From assembly GCA_958450365.1 (NCBI GenBank), contig CAUEEP010000859.1:124001-188000 (forward strand): DNA of 64,000 nucleotides. Direction: 5' to 3'. A program made the position numbers and the translations under genes. Numbering within the stretch: position 1 is the stretch's first letter; each line of letters starts with the position of its first letter. The notes below the pieces were generated by a model. That model had not been told where the DNA came from. It was given only the letters and a program-made list of their open reading frames with translations, and did no database searches. The DNA comes from Mesorhabditis belari (Eukaryota > Nematoda > Chromadorea > Rhabditida > Rhabditidae). This document shows, one piece after another, positions 46,101 to 57,109 of the stretch.

Positions 46101-48338
46101 GTAAATTATTTGGCAAACAGTATTTGTTCGTACTTTTGTATATAAAATTCGAATTTAAGCATCGTTTTGCATTTTTAGTTATTTAAAATGAAAAATCGCA
46201 AAAATCGAGGATGTTCCTATCATTTTGCAACGCACTGTATATCTTCTATATTAAAGATGTTGTCTACTAAGTGAAAAGAAAAAACCTAAAAATTACTTCT
46301 GGAAAATAGCCAATTCGGACTTTTTTGCCAGTTTAAACATTAAAAAGCTACGAAATCTTTGTATTACTGTGTTTCAGCTATTTTTTTCGAAAATTTACAA
46401 AAGCCTTTGTGAAGATAGTCAAATTGCCGCTCGATCCACCGGGCTGTCCATCCACTCCATCCTTGCTATTATCAGAAGAACTCGTGGAGTCTCTCGCTTT
46501 CCTCTTCTTTGGCTCGTGAGATCTCCCTGACAAATCGATTGAACTCTTCTTCCAGACGCGCACCTTGCTTGTGCAAATGACGAGGTTAGTTTCTAGAGTT
46601 TTTCTTTTTGAATTTTAAATTCAAAAATCAAAACCTGGTATCAGGATGTCGCCCATCAACGCCAAGCAGTTGTCCGCGTAGATCTCGATTTGTTTGGCGC
46701 CCTTGTCGACCTCTTTTTTGAACCAGTCATCCCAATTATCAATGAAGATTGTCCCGGAGCTCACAATAACCTTACCACCAACACGTTTCGAGGTCGGCTC
46801 GCGGAGAATTCTATCTAAATCAAGGGATTTTTGATGGAAGACCGAATGATTTATGTAGTTTTTAGAAAAACCAGCAATCTAGGCTACTGCCTATTGCAGC
46901 AATACAATCAATAGTAATACAATCAGTGGAAGACCTAATTTGCATTTAAATTACAGGGTATCCCAAAATTATGGAGCGGATCCTGTTCCAACCAGGATGA
47001 ATATCTGAAAATGTTGAAGACAGGAATTTTGCCTTGGAGTCAGCAGCACTTCGGAAATAAGCCCTGGATATTTTAGCAAAACGAAGTTCCATTGCATAAA
47101 ACTAGAGAAACGCAAGATTGGATCGCAAAGAAATTTTCTGATTGGATCACAGTTGACATAAGCACGCAAAATCCAGGAGAATGGCCATCGAACTCGCCGG
47201 ATTTGAATGTTTTGGATTACAGCATTTGGTCGATCTTGAGGTCCAAGGCTTGTTACAAGCCTCACACATCAATTCAGCCTTTGAAGAAGAATTTGGAGAA
47301 GCTTGGGACGACATTGGTATGGAGATCATCAAAAAGGTCATGGATGACTTTCCGAAACGATTACGAAAATGTATTTAAGCTAAAGGAGGCCACTTTAAAG
47401 AATAATTTATATTTTTGTTATGTTCAATGATTGTTGATGATTTTTATGGTATCTATAAAAATTTCTTGAAAATTAACAAAAGAATAATGATCGAATTTCC
47501 ATAATATTGGGACGCCCTGTACCTAATTTACATTTAGATGAATTGCACTTGCTTACCTTGCATAAAATCTAGCTCTCCTGACTAAATCAAAATATTCAAT
47601 CGTGCTGGACTGAGCGACAGAAAAGAGAAGGATCAAAAGCATTTTTTACTTCAAAAACTTGTAAAATGGTAAAAACGCACCCATCGTCTTTGTGATCATC
47701 GCCGGCTCCAAGAACTCATCGGTCGTGATTCTCTGCGCCAAATCCCGGACTTTATGCACCAACACATCGGTCTCAGCAAGATCTTTGAGTTTCATTGTTC
47801 GAAAAGTCTTCAATTCACAGCCATCCTTGTGCCATTTCTTGATTTGTTGCCAAGTCTTCAGATTCACCTCTCCACTTGTCAGCCATTCTTTTAGAATCAC
47901 TCGAAACTCGTCTTCGATCCCTGTCTTCACGAAGACTCTCATCTGATTGTTGAAGTAGCGCCGGAACGATTTGGAGATCTTCTTAGCTTCATTCAATTCC
48001 TCGAGCTTCTCCAATCGCGATTGAATATCTTGAGCTTCTTCAATTCCCTTAAAGAGCTCTGCCTCCTCGCCATTTGTCGTCAATTCGAGAAAACGTTTGA
48101 TCAGTTTGGTGTCCCCGTTCTTCACGAATTCGGCGATGAAATTCTTGCCCTGATGCTGGATGACCAACTTTTGATGCTTTATGTAGAGTTCTCTCAATCT
48201 TCTTTCAACGGATTTCGGGAGGCTCTTCGGGTCTTCTTGAAACATCCCCAAAACGAGGTCCTCATAGCCGAGTTCGGAATTCGCGTAGAGTCGCAATGTG
48301 AGCCCGATCTCGAGGCTCTCCGGCGTGTAGGTGATCAT
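31134..48338 (-). CDS. Giant SecA-like DEAD motor protein, 11 exons, about 3524 aa
   Basis: Exons 5' to 3': 47650-48338, 47557-47604, 46635-46810, 46399-46592, 43541-44120, 43275-43410, 42237-43189, 36691-40883, 34044-36512, 32865-33758, 31134-31376. Every junction agrees in phase. Residues 1-300 are helical. 350-560 are Gly-rich (DGVDGQPGGSSG, NGGRGEDGESGGDGYTGGDG). 608-1550 are charged and helical with an EEEEEEEE run. The SecA motor runs about 1550-2150: Walker A NTGEGKS (~1568), SSPVLAQRDAE, VYGDIQRFQRDYL, Walker B VIVDEVDN (~1670), INGLSGTLGS, ATNLAGRGTDIKL, EEQAFGRAARSGQPGS (~2095). 2870-3090 is a glycine-zipper amphipathic tract (CGAIAAVGGAIVGAVGDAV). No C-terminal zinc motif is seen. 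Bacterial SecA is ~900 aa and drives preproteins through SecYEG; no such partner is evident here. Start: ATG directly behind GTTTTAG. If the last intron is not used, translation stops at 32856 (3446 aa). Five transposons lie in its introns. Confidence 0.88.
31676..32815 (+). mobile_element. Degenerate mariner in last intron of SecA-like gene
   Basis: Ends TACAAGGTGTTCCACAATAA (31676) and the mirror TTATTATAGGACACCCTG (~32797-32814). The interior carries plus-strand transposase fragments: 31830-32057 (MDQEKMTITVIELFKHGIKP, HTH), 32054-32269 (second HTH, KINKNSIWRMVRKKL) and scrambled catalytic sequence to 32650. It lies 40 bases beyond the alternative stop codon at 32856 of the opposite-strand gene. 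Confidence 0.8.
41602..42060. mobile_element. piggyBac-like MITE in SecA-like gene intron
   Basis: TTAA at 41602-41605 is followed by CACATTGACGACG; CTTCGTGAATGTG is followed by TTAA at 42057-42060. TTAA flanks and a CAC...TTGACG end fit piggyBac-type elements (family knowledge). Inside the left end are two copies of the palindrome GGGACCCACCGGTGGGTCCC (one with a C-to-T change) at 41620-41640 and 41665-41685. No transposase frame. Confidence 0.7.
44143..46237. mobile_element. Tc3-like transposon copy B2 in SecA-like gene intron
   Basis: Left GTGCGTTGCAAAATGATAG and right TATCATTTTGCAACGCACTG at TA, with a second internal copy of each motif (44328, 44993, 46040), so long bipartite ends. Internal pieces are rearranged: 44625-45017 minus (catalytic part), 45110-45508 plus and 45559-45960 minus (two N-terminal HTH halves facing each other). 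This makes it a composite of two inverted 5' halves and one 3' half, not a simple copy. Confidence 0.82.
46952..47521 (+). mobile_element. Internally deleted mariner in SecA-like gene intron
   Basis: Ends TACAGGGTATCCCAAAATTA (46952) and its mirror TAATATTGGGACGCCCTGTA (47521). The interior keeps the last third of a transposase, with WPSNSPDLNVLDYSIWSIL around 47185-47245 and an in-frame TAG upstream (WIF-TAG-QNEVPLHK, ancestral WxFQQDxAPxH). The 5' two thirds are deleted. Confidence 0.8.
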
Positions 48339-48737
48339 CTAAAACATAACACAATCTGTACTTTAAAGAGTGGTTTTCAAGTTGCGTTGACATTTATTAG
48401 ATTTAATAATTGATAATAGAATTTCTTCTTTCGTTTCAAAAAAAACTAGAATCAACCGATTTTATTGTTTCTTAAGCTATTACATTATGATTTTAGCTGG
48501 TTCACCCGATTAAACGGTTAACTTTGCTAATTTTCGTTTAATAGCTCGTTTTCAGAGAGTTTCTTATATTCTCACCTTATCCTGTTGCTGTTTGTCCAAG
48601 AAACATAAAAACGAACTCTAGAATAACTCTTCCCAGCGATAGATACCTAAAAAGTTTTCTCATGACTTGGGATTCAACTCGTCAAAAATCGAAGGGCAGA
48701 AAACCCAAATGATAAATAAAAGTTTGAAAAACGCATA

Positions 48738-48743
48738 TTTATT
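48738..48743 (-). terminator. Poly(A) signal AATAAA of upstream large gene
   Basis: AATAAA on the minus strand lies 66 bases past the TGA at 48809. About 400 bases further on the same strand, GTTTTAG-ATG opens the SecA-like gene. Confidence 0.6.
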
Positions 48744-48808
48744 ATAAAAGCAAAATTAGCAAACAAACAGATAGAAAAAAAATTAAGAAAAAATGTAAAA
48801 TAAAGTTG

Positions 48809-51800
48809 TCATTTTTCCATCTGTGTCTTCGCGACGGGGGTTTTCCCATTCGTCGGCGTTGCCGTCGCACCAAACCAAGTCCTCGGCGCATCGGCTTTCG
48901 AAATATACGAACGATATTTGAATTGGCCGTCTTGCGAGTGGTATTGCTGCGTCATCAACCCTCGATTGAATAACATGTCGTTCTTCTCGATGAGATAACT
49001 TGTCAACAAAGCCTCTTTTATTGTCACTCCACCCTGCGAGTCGTGTTTCATGAAGTGCGCGTACGCCGTGTAAGGATTCCCGAAAGGGACACACTTCGGA
49101 TTATTCTTGTAGATCTCTTCGACGCTCGACTTAACGTCGTTGAAAAAGTCTCGAGCTTCGATGAATTTGGCTCCCTGCGGCTCGCTGTTGGCCGCTTGCA
49201 AGATTTGACTCAACACGTAGCCCGGATCTTCCGCCGGTACCTTCGCCCTCGCCAAGGCCATCTGAATTTTAGCTTTAATTGTGTTTTTTTATTTAATTTA
49301 ATTACGTTTTCAACAAGAGTTGTTAGAGCCAAAAGTTCTTTTTGTTAAAGTTTCTCTTTTACAGATTGAAAAACGAAACTTTTGACAACTACAAAGTTTT
49401 AAATCATTTATTATCTTTATTTTTGAGTTTTTAGATGCTAGGATTTTCTCTCTTGTGAGAAAACGGATGCATTTACAATTCCCGAATTTCAAATCACCAA
49501 AAAGTTTCTAATTATAAAAAAAGTTGTACTCTCGAGTGTCAAAATTTATTCTTAGTTTTATGATGCCTTAGTAATTTCAAAGTATTAAATGACTAATTCT
49601 GGGTCTTCTGATTGAATAAACCCACCGCATACTGGTTTAGAAGTTTCATGCCGGCGCCGAGTTCCTTCGAGTCATTGCCCTTCCAATAACAGTCGGAACT
49701 GTTGATCAACGCAGTAGACACGTCGATAAACATCTTCGCCTTTTGTGGGTTGTCGAAAATCCCGCTCAACTGCATGAGCTCAAGGTCGGTGGTTTGCGCA
49801 AAGATTGGCTGCCCATTCACCAAGATGTCTTTATAGTTCGTGACACCGAACGCGTTCTGCAGCGAGTGCTTCACGATATTCACGTTGACGACTGTCGTGA
49901 TATCTTCTTGCCTCCTGAAAGTGCTCATCCCTTTTAGGAAATCTCGGGTCTTCGCCTCGAAATCCCCATCATTCGCGGTCATTTGCCTTGAGAAGTCCGT
50001 CTCCCGATCTCGAATCAGAGTCTTGTTCAGGTCAACTTGAGCTTGTTGAGCCTTCTCAATGTTAGCTTTGCTTTCTTTGATCTTTGCATTCAAGTCATCA
50101 ATTTTCTGTTGATCGGGGCTCGGCTGCTTGTTGGCCTGCTCTCTAAATTATCTTTAATTATTTATTTTGCTCTCTAAACTATTATTGTTATTACGTTTTT
50201 TTCTGTTTCTGTTAAATCCAAGAGGGAAAAATTTTCTTGAGGTCCCAAATTCTATTAGGGTGTAAAGAAAATAATGCGCGTTTTTTGATCAAAACTATCT
50301 ATTGAAAAAAACTCAAACAAGCAAAGATCAATCGATAAGGTATTCTACATTTTTATCGATGACTTCTTCCCATCTTCTGCGCAGATCCCGGATTGCATCG
50401 TCGAATTCAAACGATTTCTTGGAGGTGAAATAGTCGTGAAGCTTATTTACTTGAGCATGATTATCAAAATGTACATCTCCCAAGAAGTGTTTCAACGTCC
50501 GAAATAAAAAAGATTCTGACGGTGCACGGTCAGGCGAGTAAGATGCGTGAGGCAAAAGTTTCTAACCCAGCTTCTCAATTTTTTTTATGAGTGGCTTTTG
50601 CAGTGGGGGGTTTAGCGTTATCGTGCAGAAATCGGACTCTTGACGGTTTGACCCCTAATTTCTTTAAAACTTCGTTAGCTTTCACTAGTTGCTTCGAGTA
50701 AAGATCTGCATCGACTGTCTGTCTAGGTTTTAGCACTTCATAATGCACCAATCCTTTTGAATTTCACCATAAACAAAGCATGATCTTTGATCCATAGATA
50801 TCGACCTTGGAGGTGGTTTGCGGGGCTTCACCAGCAAAGAGTCACTGCTTCTTTCGAGTGGCATTGTCATAACTGATCCAAGTCTCATCAGAAGTCAAGA
50901 TTCTGTCGAAAAAATCGTGTGATTTACACGTTTGAAGCAAGTTGGAGCACACGGTAACACGAGCTTTTTACCTTGGGTCAGCTCATGTGAAACCCATTTT
51001 CCATGTCGAACCTTTTTCCCGAGTTGATGTAAATGGTTTTCAATTGTCACATGGTTAACGTCAAAAAATTCTGCTAATTCCCGAAATGTGAGATCAATTT
51101 CAATAGCATGGAGCAAATCGTCATTTGAAATTTCTAGAAGGCGTCCAGCACGTGGTTCATCGTGGAGGCGTGCCGTCTCGAAAACGATGAAACCATCGAC
51201 GACACTGTCTTTCACTAATACAATCATCTTCAAAAGCTTTGACAAGTGAACGGTGAGATTCAGCATGGCATCTCGAAGCACGAGCTTGTTGTCATCGATT
51301 TTTTTTTTTGCAGTAAAAACCGTTAGTGAAGTAAAAAGGAAACGATTATAAATCTAGTGAGTGTGTAGTTTATTTTTGTTCAAAACATTACGTAAGCAAA
51401 CATTTGGCAAATTGCCAGCACCGGTAAATTCGAAGCGCGCATTATTTTCTTTACACCTTGACAGAGAAATGAAAGATTTAAAAGACACTGGCTGCCCGGC
51501 TGCCCTTTAGAAATTGCTTCATACTTTACCCATATTTATCGTGCTTCATACTTTACCCATATTTATCCCCTATTTGAATATTTTTGAATTTATGTAAATT
51601 CAAAATCTCCATTAAAAATAAACTATGTTCATAAAAATATGGAGTCATCTGAATAAGATTTTCAAGCTTGCATAGAGCCATATTTTCGCTGTTGACCAAC
51701 CTCATATTCTCGAACTTTCTCTTCTCTTTGTTCCATTCTTCGCAAGTTTTCCCGTTGGCAGCCCCCTTTTCAGCCGTATCAACCGTATCGCGGAACGCCT

Positions 51801-54800
51801 TGGCTTCTTGGCGCTCCCCCTCGGCCTGTAAGAAGCGCTCCTGATGCCGCGGTTCCATGTCGGCAACGAAAGCCTCTATCTCCTGTTTCGTCATTTTTTC
51901 GTTCGCGAACTTCTGCGCGACCTTTGGATCATAATGTTTAATCAATTCTCTCATTGTTTCATTGGCTTGCTTCATTTTCTGTTCGTTTTGCGAGATGATA
52001 TCATCAGCTGGGGGCTCAAGAAAAGATTTCAAATAGGCGCTGCGATCATTTCGAATTTTTTGAGCTTGCTCGATCGAAGTCTGACGGTCGGCGATCTCCC
52101 TATTCAGCTCCTCGCGGGCTTGTGGATCCGTCGTGGCGTCTCTGAAAATTGAGAGTTTCTGTAATAGAACCTCCATATATTGGGGTTTCTATTTCTCCTA
52201 ATCTTTAAAGTTGTTGCAATTGAGACTTTCTAAATGAACTGACTTTGGTCGAATTGAGTATTCAAAAGGTTTAGATTTCGTGTTACTTTGTTAAATAACT
52301 TTCTATAGAATAAAAATACAGATTTATTATTAGATAAGATAAGATATTAGATATTATTGCTTGTAAAACCTTATCCAAAACGAACCTCCTTGCCTCGAGC
52401 TCTTTCTTCTCGATTCTCCACTCTTCCAACGTCTTTCCGCCAGCCAAATCTCTTTCCGCTCTCTCGGTGCTTCCCAGAAGATCGGTCGCCTCTTTATAAT
52501 CCGCCGATATTTGGAACAATTTATCTTTTCTGTTCTGTTCCAGAGCATCCAATTTTCCCATAAACGCCTTCTTTTCTTCCTCTGTTAATTGCCCTTTCAC
52601 AAACTTTTGAGCATCTTCTACAAGATCCGGGTCATAATCTTCCATCAGCGTTTTCACAGATTTGTCCAGATCGGCGCTAGTCTCTTTCCTCTCCAAGAGC
52701 TGCCCCAAGATGAAATCCTTTCTCCCGACCTCATTCCACTTCTCCGGCGCCAACTCGACGTTCCGATTCAAAATGAACCCGTTCTTGTTGTATTTGACTG
52801 TGGATCTAGTGTTTGACATCCGGGTATAGAATCCTGGAAGATCCTCGATGCGATAACAGTTTTTTATCATGAAGATCTTCTCCTTCTCGCTCGCATTCCG
52901 CAAATCTTCTTCAAAACGCTCCTGCCCTCGCTTCTCATCCTCATTTTGTGGCTAAACTACTTTTATTTTTAAAAGTTTCGACCCTTTTAAACTTTCTGAA
53001 AGTTCAAAAGAGTTGTAAGCTATTTTTAATTTCCAAAATTAGTTTTCGTAATATCGAAAACTTGAAAAAAACTAATTCTAAAAAACATTTCTTATTATTC
53101 TTTTTTTACTCAAATGAAAAAGTAAAAGCAACCAATAAACTACTTGAAATCTCTAAAAACTATTTTGAATCTTTTATCTCTAATTTGATTTGCTTCGAGT
53201 TTTGATGAAATCTTGAACCCACTTTAAATCTGCTCCTCAGCTCGTTCGTGATATCGCCAACAGTCGTCTCAAATAGAGCATGCAAGGTCCACGGGCGGAC
53301 CAAAGTGTTTGTGAACATGAACAGGGAGATCGAGAACGAGGTGACCTCGTACATCGTACGATATGGATTCATCAACAATTGGTAGAAAGTGACGGCCAAG
53401 CCAACAGACGAAGTGATCATAGGCAACAGTCTCGCCGTGAAGTACAACAACTTGTCGTATGGACTTAGCGCTGTATTTGGGATTACTTTTCAAAGAATTT
53501 CCAACTCACTCGCTTCCCACTCTCCCCACGTCAATCCATCTACGAGAATCGCGTTCCTCACCCTCCTTGCATACATTTCTTGGGCTTTGTTCAGAGCAAA
53601 TGTCAGCATAGTCATCACTTCTCCATAGCAAGTCTCGCCGCGGCCCAATTTCTGGTAGATTCCCCTAAAATAGCATTTAAAACTTAAAATCACTGCGTTT
53701 TTTTTGTAACTTATCGTTTTTATTGTTTCATTTTTATAATTATGTGTCAACTTTTTAAGATTAGCCTAATTTGGATAAGTAAACTAAGCCCAATTTTTCG
53801 AATCAGATCAATTTTTATCGAGCTCTAATAAATTTTTAACAAATTTCGAAAGAACTGACGACTTTTGGGAAAAATCAAATGAAGTATCGTATCTTGTTTG
53901 AACTATTGCTTGATAGAAAGTCTATAGAATTTCTGGGGAACTCACATCCCGGCGAAGACGACTCCAGCCCACGAAGTGATCGTGTTAGCCACGGAGAGAT
54001 ACCTCGAAGCGGTGGCCACCACTGCTCCCGCCCTGATCAGACTGGCGGCCCAGAAAGAGCCGGTCACGGCCACGCGAGCGCTCATCGCTGCCAGAGCTGG
54101 CCCCCCGAGCATACACAGAGGGGTCATGATTGTTGTCGCAACTCCGACCACGGTCACCACAAATTGGGCCACTTTGACGACGTCGCTGAAGAAGGTGCAA
54201 CTATTTGATTCGCAGGCCTTCAGCTGGACCTTCTTTTCGGCATAGGTGCCATTCTCCGGGTAGAGAATCACGGACGGTTCCAACTTGTTCTTGTCAAGAT
54301 AGTCACGATAGCTTCGATAGAGACAGCCCGGATCGCTCATGTCGATAACTTTTTTGGAGGCCGTCAGACGGATTACTGAAAATTTTTAATCGGGTATCTA
54401 GTAGGATCTGGTATCATGGATCTAATCAAAAGATCTGTTTTTAATCAAGTTCTTTTTTTGGCTATGAATTAGCTGCCGTTTTTAGCGTCCGAGACAACAA
54501 GGGGCCGACTCGCCAGAGTACTGTAGTAGAAATTTGTAAATTTACTGTCTCTGTTCCGATTTTGACGATTTAGGTATCACTCCATGTAGAATTTGATTAT
54601 CTGTCCAGCGGTATTCGATTGTACTGTTATTACAGTACAATCGGATCCGGGACAAGAACGTAACAAGTTTTTCCGCTACAATACTCTGAACAGTTTATCA
54701 CCTAAGTAATGTTTTCGCTAAATTTTTTTAAGTATCTAAAGTGATGTAGTTTTCAAAATATTTACATGGAATCTCTCGATCTCCAAACGTTCCATCGTCT

Positions 54801-55257
54801 TGTTTGACCCCGATCGACACATAAACAATATTGAACTCGATGGCCCCTTTGCAGTTCTTCTTCATTGTCTTGATCATGTCTTTGACCGGGGCTTTTTCGG
54901 CCTTACTGTAGGCTTGCAGGAGACTCGAATAGCCCTAAAAATAAAACAGATTACTGTACTTTTTTCAAGAATATATTACTGTACAACTCGTTTTTACAGC
55001 CTATTTGTTAACGAAATGCAACGCACCGGTCGCATTCCATACGAGATCACGCACAGTCGCAACATTAGGCCATCCTCCGTGGACCGCTCGTTCCGGAACC
55101 TCTCCGTTCTCTCGTTGTCATTGTAGTGAGCCTGTTGGAATCCCTTCGCCTCTTCGAGCCATTTCTGCAGCTCTTTATCCTCCCAATCGTGTTTTCTGAA
55201 ACCATCTGAATCGTCGGGTCCTTTTGGGAGAATCACGTCCTCCGGCTGATCGACCAT
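48809..55257 (-). CDS. Large membrane/coiled-coil protein upstream of SecA-like gene, 9 exons, 1069 aa
   Basis: Exons 5' to 3': 55027-55257, 54766-54934, 53946-54375, 53510-53664, 53223-53470, 52386-52951, 51701-52141, 49626-50142, 48809-49261. All phases agree and the frame is open throughout (3210 nt). Start MVDQPEDVILPKG follows TTTTTAGA, a trans-splice-like acceptor. Residues ~135-410 contain DPGCLYRSYRDYLDKNKL and several hydrophobic segments (FVVTVVGVATTIMTPLCMLG, GAVVATASRYLSVANTITSW, LLPMITSSVGLAVTFYQLL), probably a multi-pass or hairpin membrane domain. From memory this recalls the DUF4781 type of insect proteins; not verified. Residues 412-750 are highly charged helix with an 85-residue repeat, one unit in each of exons 6 and 7 (GKTLEEWRIEKKELEARR / GKTCEEWNKEKRKFENMR). 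The last 320 residues are unrecognised. No signal peptide. A mariner lies in intron 7. Confidence 0.85.
50258..51458 (-). mobile_element. Mariner (DD34D) relic in intron of the 1069-aa gene
   Basis: Ends AGGGTGTAAAGAAAATAATG (50258) and its mirror CATTATTTTCTTTACACCT (51458). The transposase is broken: N-terminal HTH piece 50895-51281 (FRELAEFFDVNHVTIENHL, GKWVSHELT), middle block with DNAK-like sequence near 50610, C-terminal piece 50328-50555 (YSPDRAPSESFLFRTLKHFL). A second copy lies at 58912. Confidence 0.82.
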
Positions 55258-57109
55258 TCTAAAAATTCGGATTTTTAGGCTTCTTAAAAAGAAAACCCAT
55301 CAATCACTAGCAAAAAGAGAAAGATTTTGAAAAGATTCTCAAACAAAAGGCCTTGAAAGTAATGTCAAAAGATGTTCTATCTACAAGAAATAAGAACATT
55401 GCAAATTGTGGGCACTTTTACAGCTAAATCCTTTTTGAGAAACAAGTAAATGAAAGCTACTTCTAGAAAGTTTTCAAAATTTTGCAAAGGCGTGAAATAG
55501 AGGTAAAGAATGATGAGTTTGATGTGCTCAGCTGCATAAAACTTGATCCGTATTGGCTGTGTACGCAAAATGTGGCCAACTTGATAAACTGCCTCATTTT
55601 ATCGGCCAACCCAACAATAATACTCTTCAAATCTGCGAATCAATCGATATTTTTAGAAAAAAAAACGCGAGCAGTCCCTAACTCTTTCTCTTTTCCACAA
55701 CAAGCACTGGCCAACGATTTTGATTGCAGAAGAATATTCAACTTCCCTTTCGACCTTCGCATTTTTGGCGCCGAGCCGGGGCGCTAGATTTTAGACGGGA
55801 GAGAAAGGGGGGGGGGGACGATAAATCTTTTCAAGCAAACGAAAACTGCGATAAGAGATGCTAGTCGGAAACTTGAGGGAAACGTGAACGTAACGGGTTT
55901 AGTTATCCAAAATTCCTCGGATGGATTAATTTAGGCAGAAAATCGGTTTTGTGGGTTTTTTTCAGAAAAAAATGAAAAGACTGTTTTGCAGAAATAACCT
56001 ATTTAAAATAATGGAAGAATTTTGTGTAAATAGTTTTTATAAGAACGCAAAATGTTTCTCGCAAAATGCAAAATGCAAAATGCTACAGGGTATTTCAAAA
56101 GTTCGGAACCACCTCGTTTTTAGGGCCAAAAGAAAATTTTTTGAAGAACAGTTTTAAAAATTCGAAATCTAGATGAAATTTCGGTCTAGAAAACATTCTT
56201 CCACAAAAACAGAACCTTCTCGAGAAAGGTTTCCCTCCGCAATTTTCCCGCAGGAAACGTTTCTCTCGAGGTGATGGTTAGGGCTCTGGTAAAGTTTAGT
56301 TATTTTATTTCGTTAACCCGGGCTGATTTGGTGAAACAACAATGTAAGACAATAAAAGCTGAGTTCGCTTGCATGTTTTGTTCAAAAAAGAAATTTATGC
56401 GTTTTCGTGAAAACGGGAATCGTTTTTTTTTCTTGGTTTCTGGCAGCAATCCTCTTTTTCCATTGACATTGGCCCTTCTCGCTCATTGGTATTTCGATTG
56501 TGCAACGAAATTCGCACTTTGACCATCTTTCTCTCTTGCTAACAGTCCTTTTTCCCTTTCCTCATTTTTGAAACGCTGCCAAAAAACTCTCGTTGCCTCA
56601 CTTTCCCCCTCATCAATCCTTTTTGCACAGTATTTTTTCGCTCTTTTAATATTCAACTTATCAAATTATTGCTTTTGGGTAGTCTGTTATTGCATTCTTA
56701 CAGTTTTTCTTTGTCGCTTCTTGACATTTCGTAGAATTCCATGTAAAAACGAACTTTCAGAGACTTCTTCCGCAAACAAATTAGAGGTTCGAGCAGATTT
56801 ACAACGGCTTTTCTCTTTTTTGTTTTTAAAACTCGTTTTAAAACGTTCTTCGTTTCTTATCGAATTGCTTCAGCTTAAAGACTAACTGCTATTCTCCAGT
56901 TTTCGTTTTTTTTTTCCTTTCAGCCTCTGTCTTATGCCATTTAATTGCGCAACTACGGTAGCTTTGGTGCAAAAAACAGTTCTGCTTTTTGAATTGAAAA
57001 GCGAGTTGCTTTTCTTCACCCTTGCTTATTTATTTCGTTTACTATGTAGCCGTTTAATTTTCATTACTAAAAATTTTTGGTATCACAGTGAATTGAAAAT
57101 ATTTTGCAG
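55258..57109. promoter_or_regulatory. Divergent intergenic region between two genes
   Basis: The 1069-aa gene reads left and the 57110 gene reads right from this 1.85-kb space, so it must hold both promoters unless one is operonic. It contains a run of eleven G at about 55807-55817, T-rich tracts near 56520-56930 and a TACAGGGTATTTCAAAAGTT mariner-like end at 56085 without a partner. No credible exon was seen, and no specific promoter element can be named. Confidence 0.4.

Noticed and set aside
48338..48809. A single fused gene joining the 1069-aa and SecA-like proteins
   Set aside because: The TGA at 48809, an AATAAA just behind it and an ATG directly at the next acceptor favour two genes. 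No in-phase donor before the stop was convincing, though it is not excluded.
31134..55257. Bacterial contamination or endosymbiont origin of the SecA-like sequence
   Set aside because: Multiple GT-AG introns in consistent phase, nematode transposons in those introns and animal-type flanking genes show it is nuclear.
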